Shown: positions 8,310-17,201, counted from the stretch's first letter. The stretch: DNA of 64,000 nucleotides from Comamonas sp. (GCA_021166775.1 JAJPEQ010000013.1:372001-436000); one strand, 5' to 3'. Made by a program: numbers and translations. Notes: generated from the sequence alone by a model not told the origin.

Positions 8310-10901
8310 ATGTTGCAAGCCTACCGTGAACATGCAGCCGAGCGCGCGGCGCTCGGCATACCGCCGCTGGCGCTGTCGGCCCAGCAGGTGGCCGAGCTGA
8401 TCGAACTGATCAAGAATCCCCCCGCGGGCGAGGCCGAATTTCTGCTGGATCTGCTCGTCAACCGCGTGCCACCGGGCGTCGACGACGCGAGCAAGGTCAA
8501 GGCCTCGTTTCTCGCGGCGATCGCGCTGGGCGAACTCAAGGTCGGGCTGATTTCGCGTGAGCGCGCCACCGAGCTGCTGGGCACCATGGTGGGCGGCTAC
8601 AACGTGCAGCCGCTCGTGGGCCTGCTGGGCGATGCGGTCGTGGGCAAGATCGCGGCCGAGGGCCTCAAGCACACGCTGCTGATGTTCGACTACTTCAACG
8701 ACGTGGCCGCCAAGGCCAAGGCGGGCAACGCGTTGGCCGCAGAGGTGATCCAGAGCTGGGCCGATGCCGAGTGGTTCACGAGCCGCCCCAAGGTCGCCGA
8801 GAAGCTCACCGTCACCGTGTTCAAGGTGCCGGGCGAAACCAACACCGACGATCTCTCGCCCGCGCCCGACGCCACCACGCGCCCGGACATCCCGATGCAC
8901 TATCTCGCGATGCTCAAGAACGCACGGCCTGACGCGGCGTTCAAGCCCGAGCAGGACGGTGTGCGCGGCCCGGTCCAGTTCATCGAAGATCTGAAGAAAA
9001 AGGGCCACGTCGTCGCCTACGTGGGCGATGTGGTGGGCACGGGTTCGAGCCGCAAGTCGGCCACCAACTCCGTCATCTGGGCCACGGGCGAGGACATCCC
9101 CTATGTGCCCAACAAGCGCTTCGGCGGCGTGTGCCTGGGCGGCAAGATCGCGCCGATCTTCTTCAACACGCAGGAAGATTCGGGCGCACTGCCGATCGAG
9201 GTGGACGTCTCGAAGATGGAGATGGGCGACGTGATCGACATCTTCCCCTACGCAGGCCGGATCGAGAAGGCGGGAAAGACCATCGCCGACTTCGCCCTCA
9301 AGAACGAGGTGCTGCTCGACGAAGTGCAGGCCGGCGGGCGCATCAACCTCATCATCGGCCGCTCGCTCACGGCCAAGGCGCGCGAGTTCCTCGGGCTGGC
9401 GGCTTCCACGGCGTTCCGCCTGCCCAAGGAGCCGGCCCCGTCCAAGGCCGGTTTCACGCTGGCGCAGAAGATGGTCGGCCGCGCCTGCGGCCTGCCGGAA
9501 GGCCAGGGCGTGCGCCCCGGCACCTATTGCGAACCCAAGATGACCACCGTGGGCAGCCAGGACACCACGGGCCCGATGACGCGCGACGAGTTGAAAGACC
9601 TCGCCTGCCTGGGCTTCAGCGCCGACATGGTGATGCAGAGTTTCTGCCATACCGCGGCCTATCCCAAGCCCATCGACGTGAAGATGCACCACGACCTGCC
9701 CGAGTTCATCAGCACGCGGGGCGGCGTCAGCCTGCGCCCGGGCGACGGCATCATCCACTCCTGGCTCAACCGCCTGCTGCTGCCCGATACCGTGGGCACG
9801 GGCGGCGACAGCCACACGCGCTTTCCGATAGGTATCAGCTTCCCGGCGGGCTCGGGCCTGGTGGCGTTCGCTGCCGCCACGGGTGTGATGCCGCTCGATA
9901 TGCCCGAATCGGTGCTGGTGCGCTTTCGTGGCGAGATGCAGCCCGGCGTGACGCTGCGCGACCTGGTGCATGCCATTCCGCTGTTTGCGATCAAGCAGGG
10001 GCTGCTCACGGTGGCCAAGGCGGGCAAGAAGAACATCTTCTCGGGCCGCATCCTGGAGATCGAAGGCCTGCCCAATCTCAAGTGCGAGCAGGCGTTCGAG
10101 CTCTCCGACGCCTCGGCCGAGCGCAGCGCCGCGGGCTGCACGATCCGGCTCAACAAGGAACCGATCATCGAGTACCTGAAGTCCAACATGGTGCTGATGA
10201 AGAACATGATCGCCGACGGCTACGAGGACGCGAAGGCGCTGCGTCGTCGCATCGAGAAGGTCGAGGCGTGGCTGGCCAACCCGCAGCTGCTCGAAGCCGA
10301 CAAGGATGCGGAATACGCGGCCGTGATCGAGATCGACCTGAACGAGATCAAGGAGCCCATCGTCTGCTGCCCCAATGACCCGGACGATGCCAAGTTCCTC
10401 TCGGAAGTGGCAGGCACCAAGATCGACGAGGCCTTCATCGGCTCGTGCATGACCAACATCGGGCATTTCCGCGCGGCGGCCAAGCTGCTTGGCGGCCAGC
10501 GCGATATCCCTTCCAAGCTCTGGGTCGCGCCGCCCACCAAGATGGACGAGAAGGAACTCGTGGCGGAAGGCCAGTACGCCACCTTTGGTGCCGCCGGTGC
10601 CCGCACCGAGCTGCCCGGCTGCAGCCTGTGCATGGGCAACCAGGCGCAGGTACGCAAGGGCGCGACGGTGATCTCCACCAGCACGCGCAACTTCCCCAAT
10701 CGGCTGGGGCGCGATACCAACGTCTTCCTCGGTTCGGCCGAGCTCACCGCGATCGCGTCGCGCATGGGCAAGCTGCCCACCCGCGAGGAGTATCTGGAGG
10801 CGATGAAGACGATCGACGCCGACAAGGTCAACATCTATCGCTACATGAACTTCAACCAGATCGACGAGTACAACAAGGTCGCCGAAGGCGTGGATGCCTG
10901 A
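8310..10901 (+). CDS. acnB: Bifunctional aconitate hydratase 2 / 2-methylisocitrate dehydratase
   Basis: AcnB isomerises citrate and isocitrate through cis-aconitate with a 4Fe-4S cluster, and family members also hydrate 2-methylaconitate. The 863-residue length is standard for AcnB. The N-terminal HEAT-like domain (about residues 1-160) is followed by the swivel domain and the catalytic domains. Cluster ligands are visible at Cys713 ([10 protein letters not shown]) and at Cys771 and Cys774 (PGCSLCMGN). The ATG at 8310 has GGAG 9 bases upstream. A strong intrinsic terminator follows at 10921. The gene completes the local TCA block with gltA, sdh and mdh. Confidence 0.97.
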   Translation: MLQAYREHAAERAALGIPPLALSAQQVAELIELIKNPPAGEAEFLLDLLVNRVPPGVDDASKVKASFLAAIALGELKVGLISRERATELLGTMVGGYNVQPLVGLLGDAVVGKIAAEGLKHTLLMFDYFNDVAAKAKAGNALAAEVIQSWADAEWFTSRPKVAEKLTVTVFKVPGETNTDDLSPAPDATTRPDIPMHYLAMLKNARPDAAFKPEQDGVRGPVQFIEDLKKKGHVVAYVGDVVGTGSSRKSATNSVIWATGEDIPYVPNKRFGGVCLGGKIAPIFFNTQEDSGALPIEVDVSKMEMGDVIDIFPYAGRIEKAGKTIADFALKNEVLLDEVQAGGRINLIIGRSLTAKAREFLGLAASTAFRLPKEPAPSKAGFTLAQKMVGRACGLPEGQGVRPGTYCEPKMTTVGSQDTTGPMTRDELKDLACLGFSADMVMQSFCHTAAYPKPIDVKMHHDLPEFISTRGGVSLRPGDGIIHSWLNRLLLPDTVGTGGDSHTRFPIGISFPAGSGLVAFAAATGVMPLDMPESVLVRFRGEMQPGVTLRDLVHAIPLFAIKQGLLTVAKAGKKNIFSGRILEIEGLPNLKCEQAFELSDASAERSAAGCTIRLNKEPIIEYLKSNMVLMKNMIADGYEDAKALRRRIEKVEAWLANPQLLEADKDAEYAAVIEIDLNEIKEPIVCCPNDPDDAKFLSEVAGTKIDEAFIGSCMTNIGHFRAAAKLLGGQRDIPSKLWVAPPTKMDEKELVAEGQYATFGAAGARTELPGCSLCMGNQAQVRKGATVISTSTRNFPNRLGRDTNVFLGSAELTAIASRMGKLPTREEYLEAMKTIDADKVNIYRYMNFNQIDEYNKVAEGVDA

Positions 10902-10920
10902 GCACCGGCGCTGAGCCACG

Positions 10921-10958
10921 GCCCCGCCCAGGCCTCCAGGCCGAAGCGGGGCTTTTTT
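10921..10958 (+). terminator. Rho-independent terminator after acnB
   Basis: GCCCCGC (10921-10927) pairs with GCGGGGC (10946-10952) and is followed by six T residues (10953-10958). The loop itself contains a GGCC...GGCC inner stem. It begins 19 bases after the acnB stop codon. Confidence 0.9.
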
Positions 10959-11265
10959 GTGGTGAATCATCGGTGGTTCGGTGGCACCTGGTCGTGCCAC
11001 GTCGATGGGAACTGGCCGAGATACCGCCCGGCTGGGCGCGGCGGTGTGCAGATCGGGTGGATTGGGTGCAAACTTGATGCGGCTATCCCTCACTGCGCGG
11101 TGGCTTGGCGGGCGCTGCAACGAAAGGTGAGCATGGATGCGGGTGGCGGCAACCCTGGGCCGTGTTGCGGGTCGAAATCGTGGGGCAGCGAGTGGGACAA
11201 GCTTGCAGGTGCGTTGATGTTCTGAATCGCAACGGTTTCTCACATGCATTGCAGGACGATTCATC
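10959..11265. other. Intergenic region with no supported gene
   Basis: This 307-base gap between the acnB terminator and the amidohydrolase start is the longest gene-free stretch in the window. Open frames exist on both strands (for example 10959-11225 plus), but they lack ribosome binding sites and recognisable protein content. It presumably holds the amidohydrolase promoter; no clear box pair was found. It may contain remains of a decayed gene. Confidence 0.5.
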
Positions 11266-12534
11266 ATGAGCAGCAAACAAGCGGCGGTGCAGCGGGTAGC
11301 GGCGGACACGCTTCGTGCCCTGCTTCCCGATCTGGAAAAGCTCTATACGGACATTCATTCGCACCCGGAACTGTCAATGCAGGAAACGCGCACGGCGGGC
11401 CTCGCCGCCGAGCGGCTGCGCGCTGCCGGGTTTGAGGTGACCACGGGCATCGGCAAGACCGGTGTGGTGGGTCTGCTGCGCAATGGTGACGGGCCGACCG
11501 TGATGTTGCGCGCCGACATGGACGCACTCCCGGTCAAGGAGACCTCAGGCGCCACTTACGCCAGCACGGCGACGGCCACCGATGCCGAAGGCAACCTGGT
11601 GCCCGTGATGCACGCCTGCGGGCACGACATGCACGTGGCCTGGCTGGCGGGCGCCGCGGCATTGCTGGCGCAAACGCGCTCGGCGTGGAAGGGCACGGTC
11701 ATGGCCGTGTTCCAGCCGGCCGAGGAAACGGCCGCTGGTGCGCAAGCCATGATCGACGACGGGCTGTTCAAGCGCTTTCCGAAGCCGGATGTCATTCTCG
11801 GCCAGCACGTGATGGTGGGTCCCGCTGGAGCGATTGGCGGGCGTGTCGGCCCTATCACATCGGCGGCCGACAGCTTTCAGATTCGCCTGTTCGGGCGTGG
11901 CGCACATGGCTCGATGCCGCAGGCGAGTATCGATCCCATCGTGATGGCGGCGGCCACGGTGCTGCGCTTGCAGGGCGTCGTGGCGCGCGAACTCGCGCCC
12001 ACCGAGGCGGCCGTGGTCACCGTCGGCGTGCTGCAGGCCGGCACCAAGGAAAACGTGATTCCCGACGAGGCCATCATCAAGCTGAATGTCCGCACGTTCG
12101 ACGAAGGCGTACGCCAGCGGGTACTCGTGGCGATCACCCGCATCGTCAACGCGGAGGCCGCTGCATCGGGCGCGCCCAAGCCGCCAGAGATCACGCCGCT
12201 GGACCGCTACCCGCTCGCCAGCAACGACGCGGCAGCCACGCAACGGGTCGCGGACGCGTTTCGCGGCTATTTCTCGGCGGAGCGCATCCGCGAGGTCGGG
12301 CCAGCATCGGCCAGCGAGGATTTTGGCTCGTTCGGCTCGCGGTGGCACGTGCCCTCGGTGTTCTGGTTCGTCGGCGGCACCGATCCTGATATTTACGCCA
12401 AGGCCAAGGCGGCCAACCGCATCAACGACCTCCCGACCAACCACAATCCCCAGTTTCTTCCCGTGCTGCATCCGACGCTGGAGACGGGCGTGGAAACATT
12501 GCTGGTTGCCGCACGAGCCTGGCTGGCCTCATGA
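11266..12534 (+). CDS. M20D-family amidohydrolase/carboxypeptidase
   Basis: The 422-residue protein belongs to the M20D peptidase/amidohydrolase group (hippurate hydrolase, N-acyl amino acid hydrolase, IAA-amino acid hydrolase types), two-metal enzymes that cleave amide bonds to release amino acids. Metal-site motifs are Cys118-Gly-His-Asp-Met-His, Glu153-Glu154 in PAEETAAGA, and the later NHNPQF histidine region. The dimerisation domain (about 195-310) is present. The ATG at 11266 has AGGA about 9 bases upstream. No signal peptide is seen, so it is cytoplasmic. The substrate cannot be told from sequence alone. Confidence 0.9.
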   Translation: MSSKQAAVQRVAADTLRALLPDLEKLYTDIHSHPELSMQETRTAGLAAERLRAAGFEVTTGIGKTGVVGLLRNGDGPTVMLRADMDALPVKETSGATYASTATATDAEGNLVPVMHACGHDMHVAWLAGAAALLAQTRSAWKGTVMAVFQPAEETAAGAQAMIDDGLFKRFPKPDVILGQHVMVGPAGAIGGRVGPITSAADSFQIRLFGRGAHGSMPQASIDPIVMAAATVLRLQGVVARELAPTEAAVVTVGVLQAGTKENVIPDEAIIKLNVRTFDEGVRQRVLVAITRIVNAEAAASGAPKPPEITPLDRYPLASNDAAATQRVADAFRGYFSAERIREVGPASASEDFGSFGSRWHVPSVFWFVGGTDPDIYAKAKAANRINDLPTNHNPQFLPVLHPTLETGVETLLVAARAWLAS

Positions 12535-12574
12535 CGGCAGCCCGGTCTGCTTTGGCTGCATGGGGGCCGTTTTC

Positions 12575-13210
12575 ATGCATGAACAACTGATCCACGTCCT
12601 GCTGACGATGCTCGACCTCGGCGGCACTTTCGTGTTTGCGGTCAGCGGCGCGGTGGCCGCCGTGCGGCATCGTCTCGACATTTTCGGCATCATGGTGCTG
12701 GCCTTTGCGGCCGGCAACGCTGGCGGTATCACGCGGGACGTGCTGATCGGCGCGGTGCCCCCGGCAGCGATTGCCAACTGGACTTACGTCGGTGTTTCCA
12801 TTCTGGCCGGCTTCATCGTGTTTTTCTGGGACCCGGTCGTCACGCGCCTGGACCATAAGGTGCAGTGGTTCGATGCGGTGGGCTTGGCGTTTTTTGCCGT
12901 GGCAGGTGCGGAGAAGGCGCTGGTGCACGGGCTCAACCCGTTGATGGCGGCGTTGCTCGGGATGCTGACGGGCATTGGCGGCGGCATGCTGCGCGACGTG
13001 CTGGTGCGGGAGATTCCCGTCGTGCTGCGCGCCGACCTTTATGCGCTGGCGGCGCTGGCCGGCGCCGCGGTGGTCGTCACTGCGCATCCGCTGCATGTTT
13101 CGCCATGGGTCAGCACCGTGGTGGGCGGACTGCTGTGTTTCGCGTTGCGCTACGGCGCCATTCGCCACGGCTGGCATCTGCCGACCGCGAAGCCGCCACG
13201 AGGTGGGTGA
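12575..13210 (+). CDS. UPF0126 / TRIC-like membrane channel protein
   Basis: The 211-residue membrane protein has about seven hydrophobic segments and two internally related halves, each with a glycine-rich arginine motif: AGNAGGITRDVLIG and TGIGGGMLRDVLV. This duplicated GG-x-x-RD pattern is the mark of the UPF0126 (YadS/YicG) family; some prokaryotic homologues have been described as trimeric (TRIC-type) cation channels. The ATG at 12575 was chosen; an in-frame ATG at 12560 would add five residues. It is followed 4 bases later by a hemerythrin gene, suggesting co-translation. Confidence 0.85.
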   Translation: MHEQLIHVLLTMLDLGGTFVFAVSGAVAAVRHRLDIFGIMVLAFAAGNAGGITRDVLIGAVPPAAIANWTYVGVSILAGFIVFFWDPVVTRLDHKVQWFDAVGLAFFAVAGAEKALVHGLNPLMAALLGMLTGIGGGMLRDVLVREIPVVLRADLYALAALAGAAVVVTAHPLHVSPWVSTVVGGLLCFALRYGAIRHGWHLPTAKPPRGG

Positions 13211-13214
13211 ACGC

Positions 13215-13619
13215 ATGAAACGCCACGACGCACTGAAAGAACTCTCGCGCGAGCACCATCTGGGGCTCATGCTGGCCGTGAACGCGTTGCGTGCCGTCGA
13301 ATCGGGCGACGCGGCGCGCATGGAGCAGATGCAGGCGGAATGCAGGCAGGCGCTTGCGCGCGTGTGGGAGCCGCACTTTCATGTCGAGGAATGCGATCTG
13401 CTGCCGCTGCTCCAGAGCATCCCTGACGGCGGTGCCGACCTGGCCGAACGCATCGCACAGGATCATGCGGCGCTGCGCAGCTACGCCGGGGCAGGAAATG
13501 AAGCGGCTGCGCTGCAGGCGTTTGCACGGCGCATGAAGGAGCACATCCGCTTTGAGGAGCGCGAGGCCTTTCCGGCGCTTGAGCTGCGATGGGCGCGTGA
13601 CGATGAGGCACCCCGATGA
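13215..13619 (+). CDS. Hemerythrin-like domain protein
   Basis: This 134-residue all-helical protein carries the spaced histidines and acids of hemerythrin-like (HHE) cation-binding domains: REHHLG at about 13-18, EPHFHVEECDLLPLL at about 52-66, QDHAALR, and KEHIRFEEREAFPAL. These bind a di-iron site used for O2 or NO sensing, storage or iron handling in relatives. It starts 4 bases after the TRIC-like gene and its TGA overlaps the ATG of the next gene (ATGA at 13616), so the three genes form a tight operon. A second hemerythrin-like gene lies on the opposite strand nearby. Confidence 0.85.
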   Translation: MKRHDALKELSREHHLGLMLAVNALRAVESGDAARMEQMQAECRQALARVWEPHFHVEECDLLPLLQSIPDGGADLAERIAQDHAALRSYAGAGNEAAALQAFARRMKEHIRFEEREAFPALELRWARDDEAPR

Positions 13620-14101
13620 CCGAAGATCGACAGGGCAGGCAGCGGTGGCTGGACTGCAGGCTGCCGCCACCCCTGGTGGCCGCAGTGGCCGCGGCCATCG
13701 CCTGGGGGCTGGTGCAGCTGGCACCGATGTGGACCCGCGACGCTCGCTCGCCATGGCCGCTCGTGGGGGTGCTGCTGCTGCTCGCGGGGGCCTTTGGCGT
13801 GGGCGGCGTCCTGGCTTTCCGGCGCAGGCGAACCAGCATCAACCCGCATGCGCCGCAGCGCGCAAGCACGCTGGTGGTGCAAGGTCCTTACCGCTTCAGC
13901 CGCAACCCCATGTACCTGGCGCTGGCACTGGCGCTGCTGGCATGGTGTGCCTGGCTGTCCAACCCGGTCTCCCTGCTGGGGCCTGTGCTCTTCGTCGCGT
14001 ACCTGACGCGTTGGCAGATTGGGCCCGAAGAGCGCGTGATGCGCGAGAAATTTGGTGACGAGTATCAGCGTTATTGCGCCAGAGTCAGGCGTTGGTTTTA
14101 A
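13616..14101 (+). CDS. Isoprenylcysteine carboxyl methyltransferase (ICMT)-like membrane protein
   Basis: The 161-residue protein has three or four transmembrane segments and the conserved C-terminal signature of the ICMT/PEMT membrane methyltransferase group: NPHAP, VVQGPYRFSRNPMYL and PEERVMREKFGDEYQRYC. These residues form the S-adenosylmethionine pocket in the family. Bacterial members are widespread and mostly uncharacterised; substrates may be small thiols, lipids or amines. Its ATG overlaps the stop of the hemerythrin gene. The dispersed repeat at 14106 separates it from the convergent second hemerythrin gene. Confidence 0.85.
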   Translation: MTEDRQGRQRWLDCRLPPPLVAAVAAAIAWGLVQLAPMWTRDARSPWPLVGVLLLLAGAFGVGGVLAFRRRRTSINPHAPQRASTLVVQGPYRFSRNPMYLALALALLAWCAWLSNPVSLLGPVLFVAYLTRWQIGPEERVMREKFGDEYQRYCARVRRWF

Positions 14102-14105
14102 GGAA

Positions 14106-14150
14106 AATATGGCTCTAGCGCTTATCCAGAAAGCGCTATCAGCTATCAAT
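14106..14150. repeat. Dispersed repeat copy A (between convergent genes)
   Basis: A perfect 8-base stem TAGCGCTT (14116-14123) / AAGCGCTA (14131-14138) is flanked by ATGGCTC and AGCTATCAATAA. Related copies are seen at 43366, 52457, 20931, 51287, 39361, 7000 and 62421. Here it lies between two convergent genes and could act as a bidirectional terminator or mRNA-end hairpin. Confidence 0.7.
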
Positions 14151-14175
14151 AAAAGAGCAACACCCTCTTGAGACG

Positions 14176-14589
14176 TCAGGCCGCCTCGGTCAGCCGCGGA
14201 TAGAAGCGCGTGTTCTCACGCTGGATGCGCTGGTGCAGTGCCTTGAGCACCGTGTTGGCGTCGTTGCGAAAGCCTTCCGGATTTTCGGCCACGGCCCGGG
14301 CCTGGCGCCAGCGGCGGCAGAACCCGTCGAATGCCTGGGCGAGGCCCTCCATTTCATCCTGGAACCCGCGGGCCAGCTTCGCGATCTCCGGGTCCTGCAG
14401 GGCGTAGATGGCCGGGTACATGACCTTGTTTTCCGTGGCCAGATGCAGCGACACCTTCGAGCGCAGCTTCATGATGGCTCGCGAAATCTCGCCCGCGTGT
14501 TCGGCCACGCCTGCCCTGCTGTGCTCACGCATCTCCTTGATGGAGCGCAGGATGTCCACATGGTGATCCATGAAGCGGCTGATATCCAT
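14176..14589 (-). CDS. Second hemerythrin-like domain protein
   Basis: The 137-residue protein is another HHE-type hemerythrin-like domain. Candidate di-iron ligands are His9-His10 (MDHHVDIL), the EHAGEI region, HLATENKVMYP and HQRIQRENTRFYP near the C-terminus. The ATG at 14589 is preceded by AGGAAATTTC, a good ribosome binding site. It is convergent with the TRIC-hemerythrin-ICMT operon and lies 52 bases downstream of tolA on the same strand. It is clearly different in sequence from the 13215-13619 protein, so this is not a recent tandem duplication. Confidence 0.85.
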   Translation of the reverse strand: MDISRFMDHHVDILRSIKEMREHSRAGVAEHAGEISRAIMKLRSKVSLHLATENKVMYPAIYALQDPEIAKLARGFQDEMEGLAQAFDGFCRRWRQARAVAENPEGFRNDANTVLKALHQRIQRENTRFYPRLTEAA

Positions 14590-14641
14590 GAAATTTCCTG
14601 CCGGGAAAATAAAGCGCGGCACTCTAGCAGAAAATCCAGAT

Positions 14642-15646
14642 TCAGTCCTTGGGTCTGAAACCGATGATGAGCGATGACGGCACGCTGCCGTCGATGTCGC
14701 GGGGCAGCGTCTCGGTCTTGTACAGTGCCCGCACCACGGCCTCGTCCCAGGCGGGATTGCCGCTGGACTTGGAAAGGCGCACGCCGACGATGGTGCCATC
14801 GGGGGACGCGCGCACTTCCACCTCGGCGCGCGGGTTGCCCGTGATCGAGTCTGGAAACACGATGTTCGGCTTGACCTTGGCGGCCACCATGCCTCCGTAG
14901 CCGGCCGAGGTCGAGCTGCCGCTGCCACCGTTCTTGCCTTGGCGTGGACTGCTCGTCGTCGCCGCCGTGCCGCTCGAGGTGGCGTTGGCCAGACTCTGCA
15001 TGCGCTTGAGCTGGTCCTGGCGCAAGGCTTCGGCGCGCTTGGCCTCGGCATCGGCCTTGCGTTTTTCGTCGGCCTTGCGCTTTTCTTCGGCCAGCTTGCG
15101 CTGCTTTTCCTGCTCCGCCTTGGCTTTTTCGGCCTTCTCCTTTTCGGCTTTTTCCTTTTCTGCCTTGGCTTTGGCCTGCTGGGCCGCCAACGCCTGCTGT
15201 TTCTGCAGTTCTTCCCGCTCGTGGCGCGCCTTCTCTTCCTGGGCACGCTTTTGCTGCTCCAGTTGGGCCTGGCGCTTTTTCTCTTCTTCCTTGTGCTTTT
15301 TCTCGCGTTCCAGCGCGATGTCGGCCTCGCTCGGCTGCGGGGGTTCCTCGACCTTGGGTGGGGGCGGCGCGGGCGTGGGTGCGGGAGCAGGTGCCGGCGC
15401 GGGAGTGGGCGGCGGTGGTGGCGGCGGTGGCGGTGCCACGGGGTGCGGCGCGGCCTGCTGGGGTACGGCGGACCAGAGCTCGGCCTCCACGGCGGGCTGG
15501 TCGGCACTCGTCTTCCAGTTCACGCCCCAAGTGAGCGCCGCGAGAAGCGCCAGATGCGCCAGCACGGCGAGCGCCACCGCGCGCTTGCGCCCGCCCGGCA
15601 TGGACGGGGCGAACAGGTCGTGTTCATTCACGGAACGGCTGATCAT
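14642..15646 (-). CDS. tolA: Cell envelope protein TolA (TonB C-terminal domain)
   Basis: TolA links the inner-membrane TolQR motor to the outer membrane TolB-Pal complex and helps constriction and envelope integrity. The 334-residue product has one N-terminal transmembrane segment (about 22-42), a proline/alanine-rich stretch (about 66-100), a long charged Lys/Glu/Ala coiled coil (about 105-220) and a C-terminal TonB/TolA fold (about 245-334). Its ATG overlaps the tolR stop as ATGA. No tolB or pal follows; a hemerythrin gene lies downstream instead. Confidence 0.92.
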   Translation of the reverse strand: MISRSVNEHDLFAPSMPGGRKRAVALAVLAHLALLAALTWGVNWKTSADQPAVEAELWSAVPQQAAPHPVAPPPPPPPPPTPAPAPAPAPTPAPPPPKVEEPPQPSEADIALEREKKHKEEEKKRQAQLEQQKRAQEEKARHEREELQKQQALAAQQAKAKAEKEKAEKEKAEKAKAEQEKQRKLAEEKRKADEKRKADAEAKRAEALRQDQLKRMQSLANATSSGTAATTSSPRQGKNGGSGSSTSAGYGGMVAAKVKPNIVFPDSITGNPRAEVEVRASPDGTIVGVRLSKSSGNPAWDEAVVRALYKTETLPRDIDGSVPSSLIIGFRPKD

Positions 15647-16071
15647 CGATTGCTGCTTTTGACGGCCAGTGCCACGCGCTTGACACCAGCGCGCTGCAGG
15701 GCGCTCATGGCCTGCATCACGTTGTCGTAGGGAACGGTCTTGTCGGCGCTGATGAGCACGGGCGTGTTCTCGGGCTGGTCCTTGAGCCAGCGGTTGGCCG
15801 TGGTGCCCAGGTCTTGTACCGTGACGGTGCGCTCGTTGCCGTCGGCCTTGAAGACCAGGCTGCCGTCTTTCTGCACGATCACGTCGGCGCGTGTCTTGGA
15901 TACATTGCTGCCCTTGCCGACCGAGGGCACGTTGATCGAGCTGGGTGTGAGCATGGGCGCGGTCACCATGAAGATGATGAGCAGCACCAGCATCACGTCA
16001 ATGAACGGCACCATGTTGATTTCGTTCATCGAGCGGCGGCGGCCGTGGCCGCGCGAAGCCATATTGGGCAT
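15643..16071 (-). CDS. tolR: Tol-Pal system protein TolR
   Basis: TolR (ExbD family) is part of the proton-driven TolQR stator complex. The 142-residue protein has a single transmembrane helix at about 20-40 that contains the key Asp25 (VPFIDVMLVLLIIFMV), which carries protons in the family, and a periplasmic domain to the C-terminus. It sits 15 bases after tolQ and overlaps tolA by 4 bases. Confidence 0.95.
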   Translation of the reverse strand: MPNMASRGHGRRRSMNEINMVPFIDVMLVLLIIFMVTAPMLTPSSINVPSVGKGSNVSKTRADVIVQKDGSLVFKADGNERTVTVQDLGTTANRWLKDQPENTPVLISADKTVPYDNVMQAMSALQRAGVKRVALAVKSSNR

Positions 16072-16086
16072 GCCAGGCTCCTTCGT

Positions 16087-16788
16087 TCAGTGCGCGGCGG
16101 CGGGCGGGTGGCCGCCGAGGTTGCGCTGCAGAATGTTGGAGAACTCCTCGATGAAGGTCTCCTGCTGAATCGCCACGCGGTCGATGTCGCGCGCGAAGCG
16201 GTTGTAGGCGATCACGGCGGGGATGGCGGCGAAAAGACCCAGCGCGGTGGCCACCAGCGCCTCGGCGATGCCGGGCGCGACGGTGGCCAGCGTCACCTGC
16301 TCCATGCCCGCGAATCCGGTGAAGGCGTGCATGATGCCCCAGACGGTGCCGAACAGGCCCACATACGGGCTGACCGAGGCGACCGAGCCGAGGAAGGAAA
16401 GATTGGATTCGATCACGTCCATCTCGCGCTGAAAGCTCGCGCGCATGGCGCGGCGCGCGCCGTCGAGCAGGGTGCCGGGGTCGGAGATGTGGCGCTCGCG
16501 CAGCTTGTGGAATTCGCGCATGCCGCTGGCGAAGATGCGCTCCATCGGGCCGCTGCTGCGCGCGTTCTGCACGGCACCCGTGTACAGGTCGTTCAGGCTG
16601 GTGCCAGACCAGAAATCACGCTCGAAGTCGTCATTGAGCGCGTTGATTTTTTTCAGGCCGAAGACCTTGCGGAAGATGGCGGCCCAGCTGGCCACCGAGA
16701 CGCTGAGCAGCAGCAGCATGACGAGCTGCACTACCCAGCTCGCATTGAGTACCAGACTCAGAATGTTCAGATCTTGCGACGAAGTCAT
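16087..16788 (-). CDS. tolQ: Tol-Pal system protein TolQ
   Basis: TolQ (MotA/TolQ/ExbB family) forms the five-subunit channel around TolR. The 233-residue product has three transmembrane helices (about 15-40, 135-160, 170-200) with the conserved VGLFGTVWGIMHAF and ALVATALGLFAAIPAV segments. The ATG at 16788 overlaps the ybgC stop as ATGA, and the bases before it (CTTTCCTC) contain no Shine-Dalgarno sequence, so translation is probably coupled to ybgC. Confidence 0.95.
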   Translation of the reverse strand: MTSSQDLNILSLVLNASWVVQLVMLLLLSVSVASWAAIFRKVFGLKKINALNDDFERDFWSGTSLNDLYTGAVQNARSSGPMERIFASGMREFHKLRERHISDPGTLLDGARRAMRASFQREMDVIESNLSFLGSVASVSPYVGLFGTVWGIMHAFTGFAGMEQVTLATVAPGIAEALVATALGLFAAIPAVIAYNRFARDIDRVAIQQETFIEEFSNILQRNLGGHPPAAAH

Positions 16789-17201
16789 GAGGAAAGTTGT
16801 TCGAGTAATGTGGAGGGAATTCGTTGCGGCTTGAGCGTGTCGGCGCTGACCCAGCCGATGCGGATCAGGGCTTCGCACAGCAGTGTGGGGGTGCCATCGG
16901 TGCCGGCGCCTGGCCGCAGCGCCTGTTGCGCGACGGTGAGGCTCGCGCGGCTGTGCTCATGGATCGCCGCCGTCACCAGGAGTTCATCGTCAAGCCGCGC
17001 GGGGTGCAGGTAGCGCAGCTCGGCGTTTGTCACGACGAACATGCCGCCGGTGTGGATCTTGAGCTCGTGCTGGCCGTGGCCCAGCGCACGCAGCCACTCG
17101 GTGCGCGCGCGTTCGAAAAATTTCAGGTAATTGGCATAAAAAACGATGCCGCCCGCGTCGGTGTCTTCCCAGTACACCCGTACGGGCCACGTGAACGCCA
17201 T
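16785..17201 (-). CDS. ybgC: Acyl-CoA thioesterase YbgC
   Basis: YbgC is a hotdog-fold thioesterase encoded with the tol genes in many proteobacteria. The 138-residue protein contains the family signature YWEDTDAGGIVFYANYLKFF near the N-terminus, whose aspartate is the catalytic residue in 4-hydroxybenzoyl-CoA thioesterase-like enzymes. Its ATG shares one base with the stop of the upstream aminotransferase gene (TGATG) and its own stop overlaps tolQ. The tight coupling supports a role in envelope or phospholipid metabolism together with Tol. Confidence 0.92.
   Translation of the reverse strand: MAFTWPVRVYWEDTDAGGIVFYANYLKFFERARTEWLRALGHGQHELKIHTGGMFVVTNAELRYLHPARLDDELLVTAAIHEHSRASLTVAQQALRPGAGTDGTPTLLCEALIRIGWVSADTLKPQRIPSTLLEQLSS

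Noticed and set aside
10959-11225. An 88-codon open frame in the acnB-amidohydrolase gap
   Set aside because: No ribosome binding site, odd amino acid content and no recognisable family; it begins in the terminator's shadow.
7470-11309. A 1279-codon open frame antisense to acnB and its neighbours
   Set aside because: It is a shadow frame produced by the high GC content and codon bias of acnB; it has no conserved domains, no ribosome binding site and covers well-supported genes.
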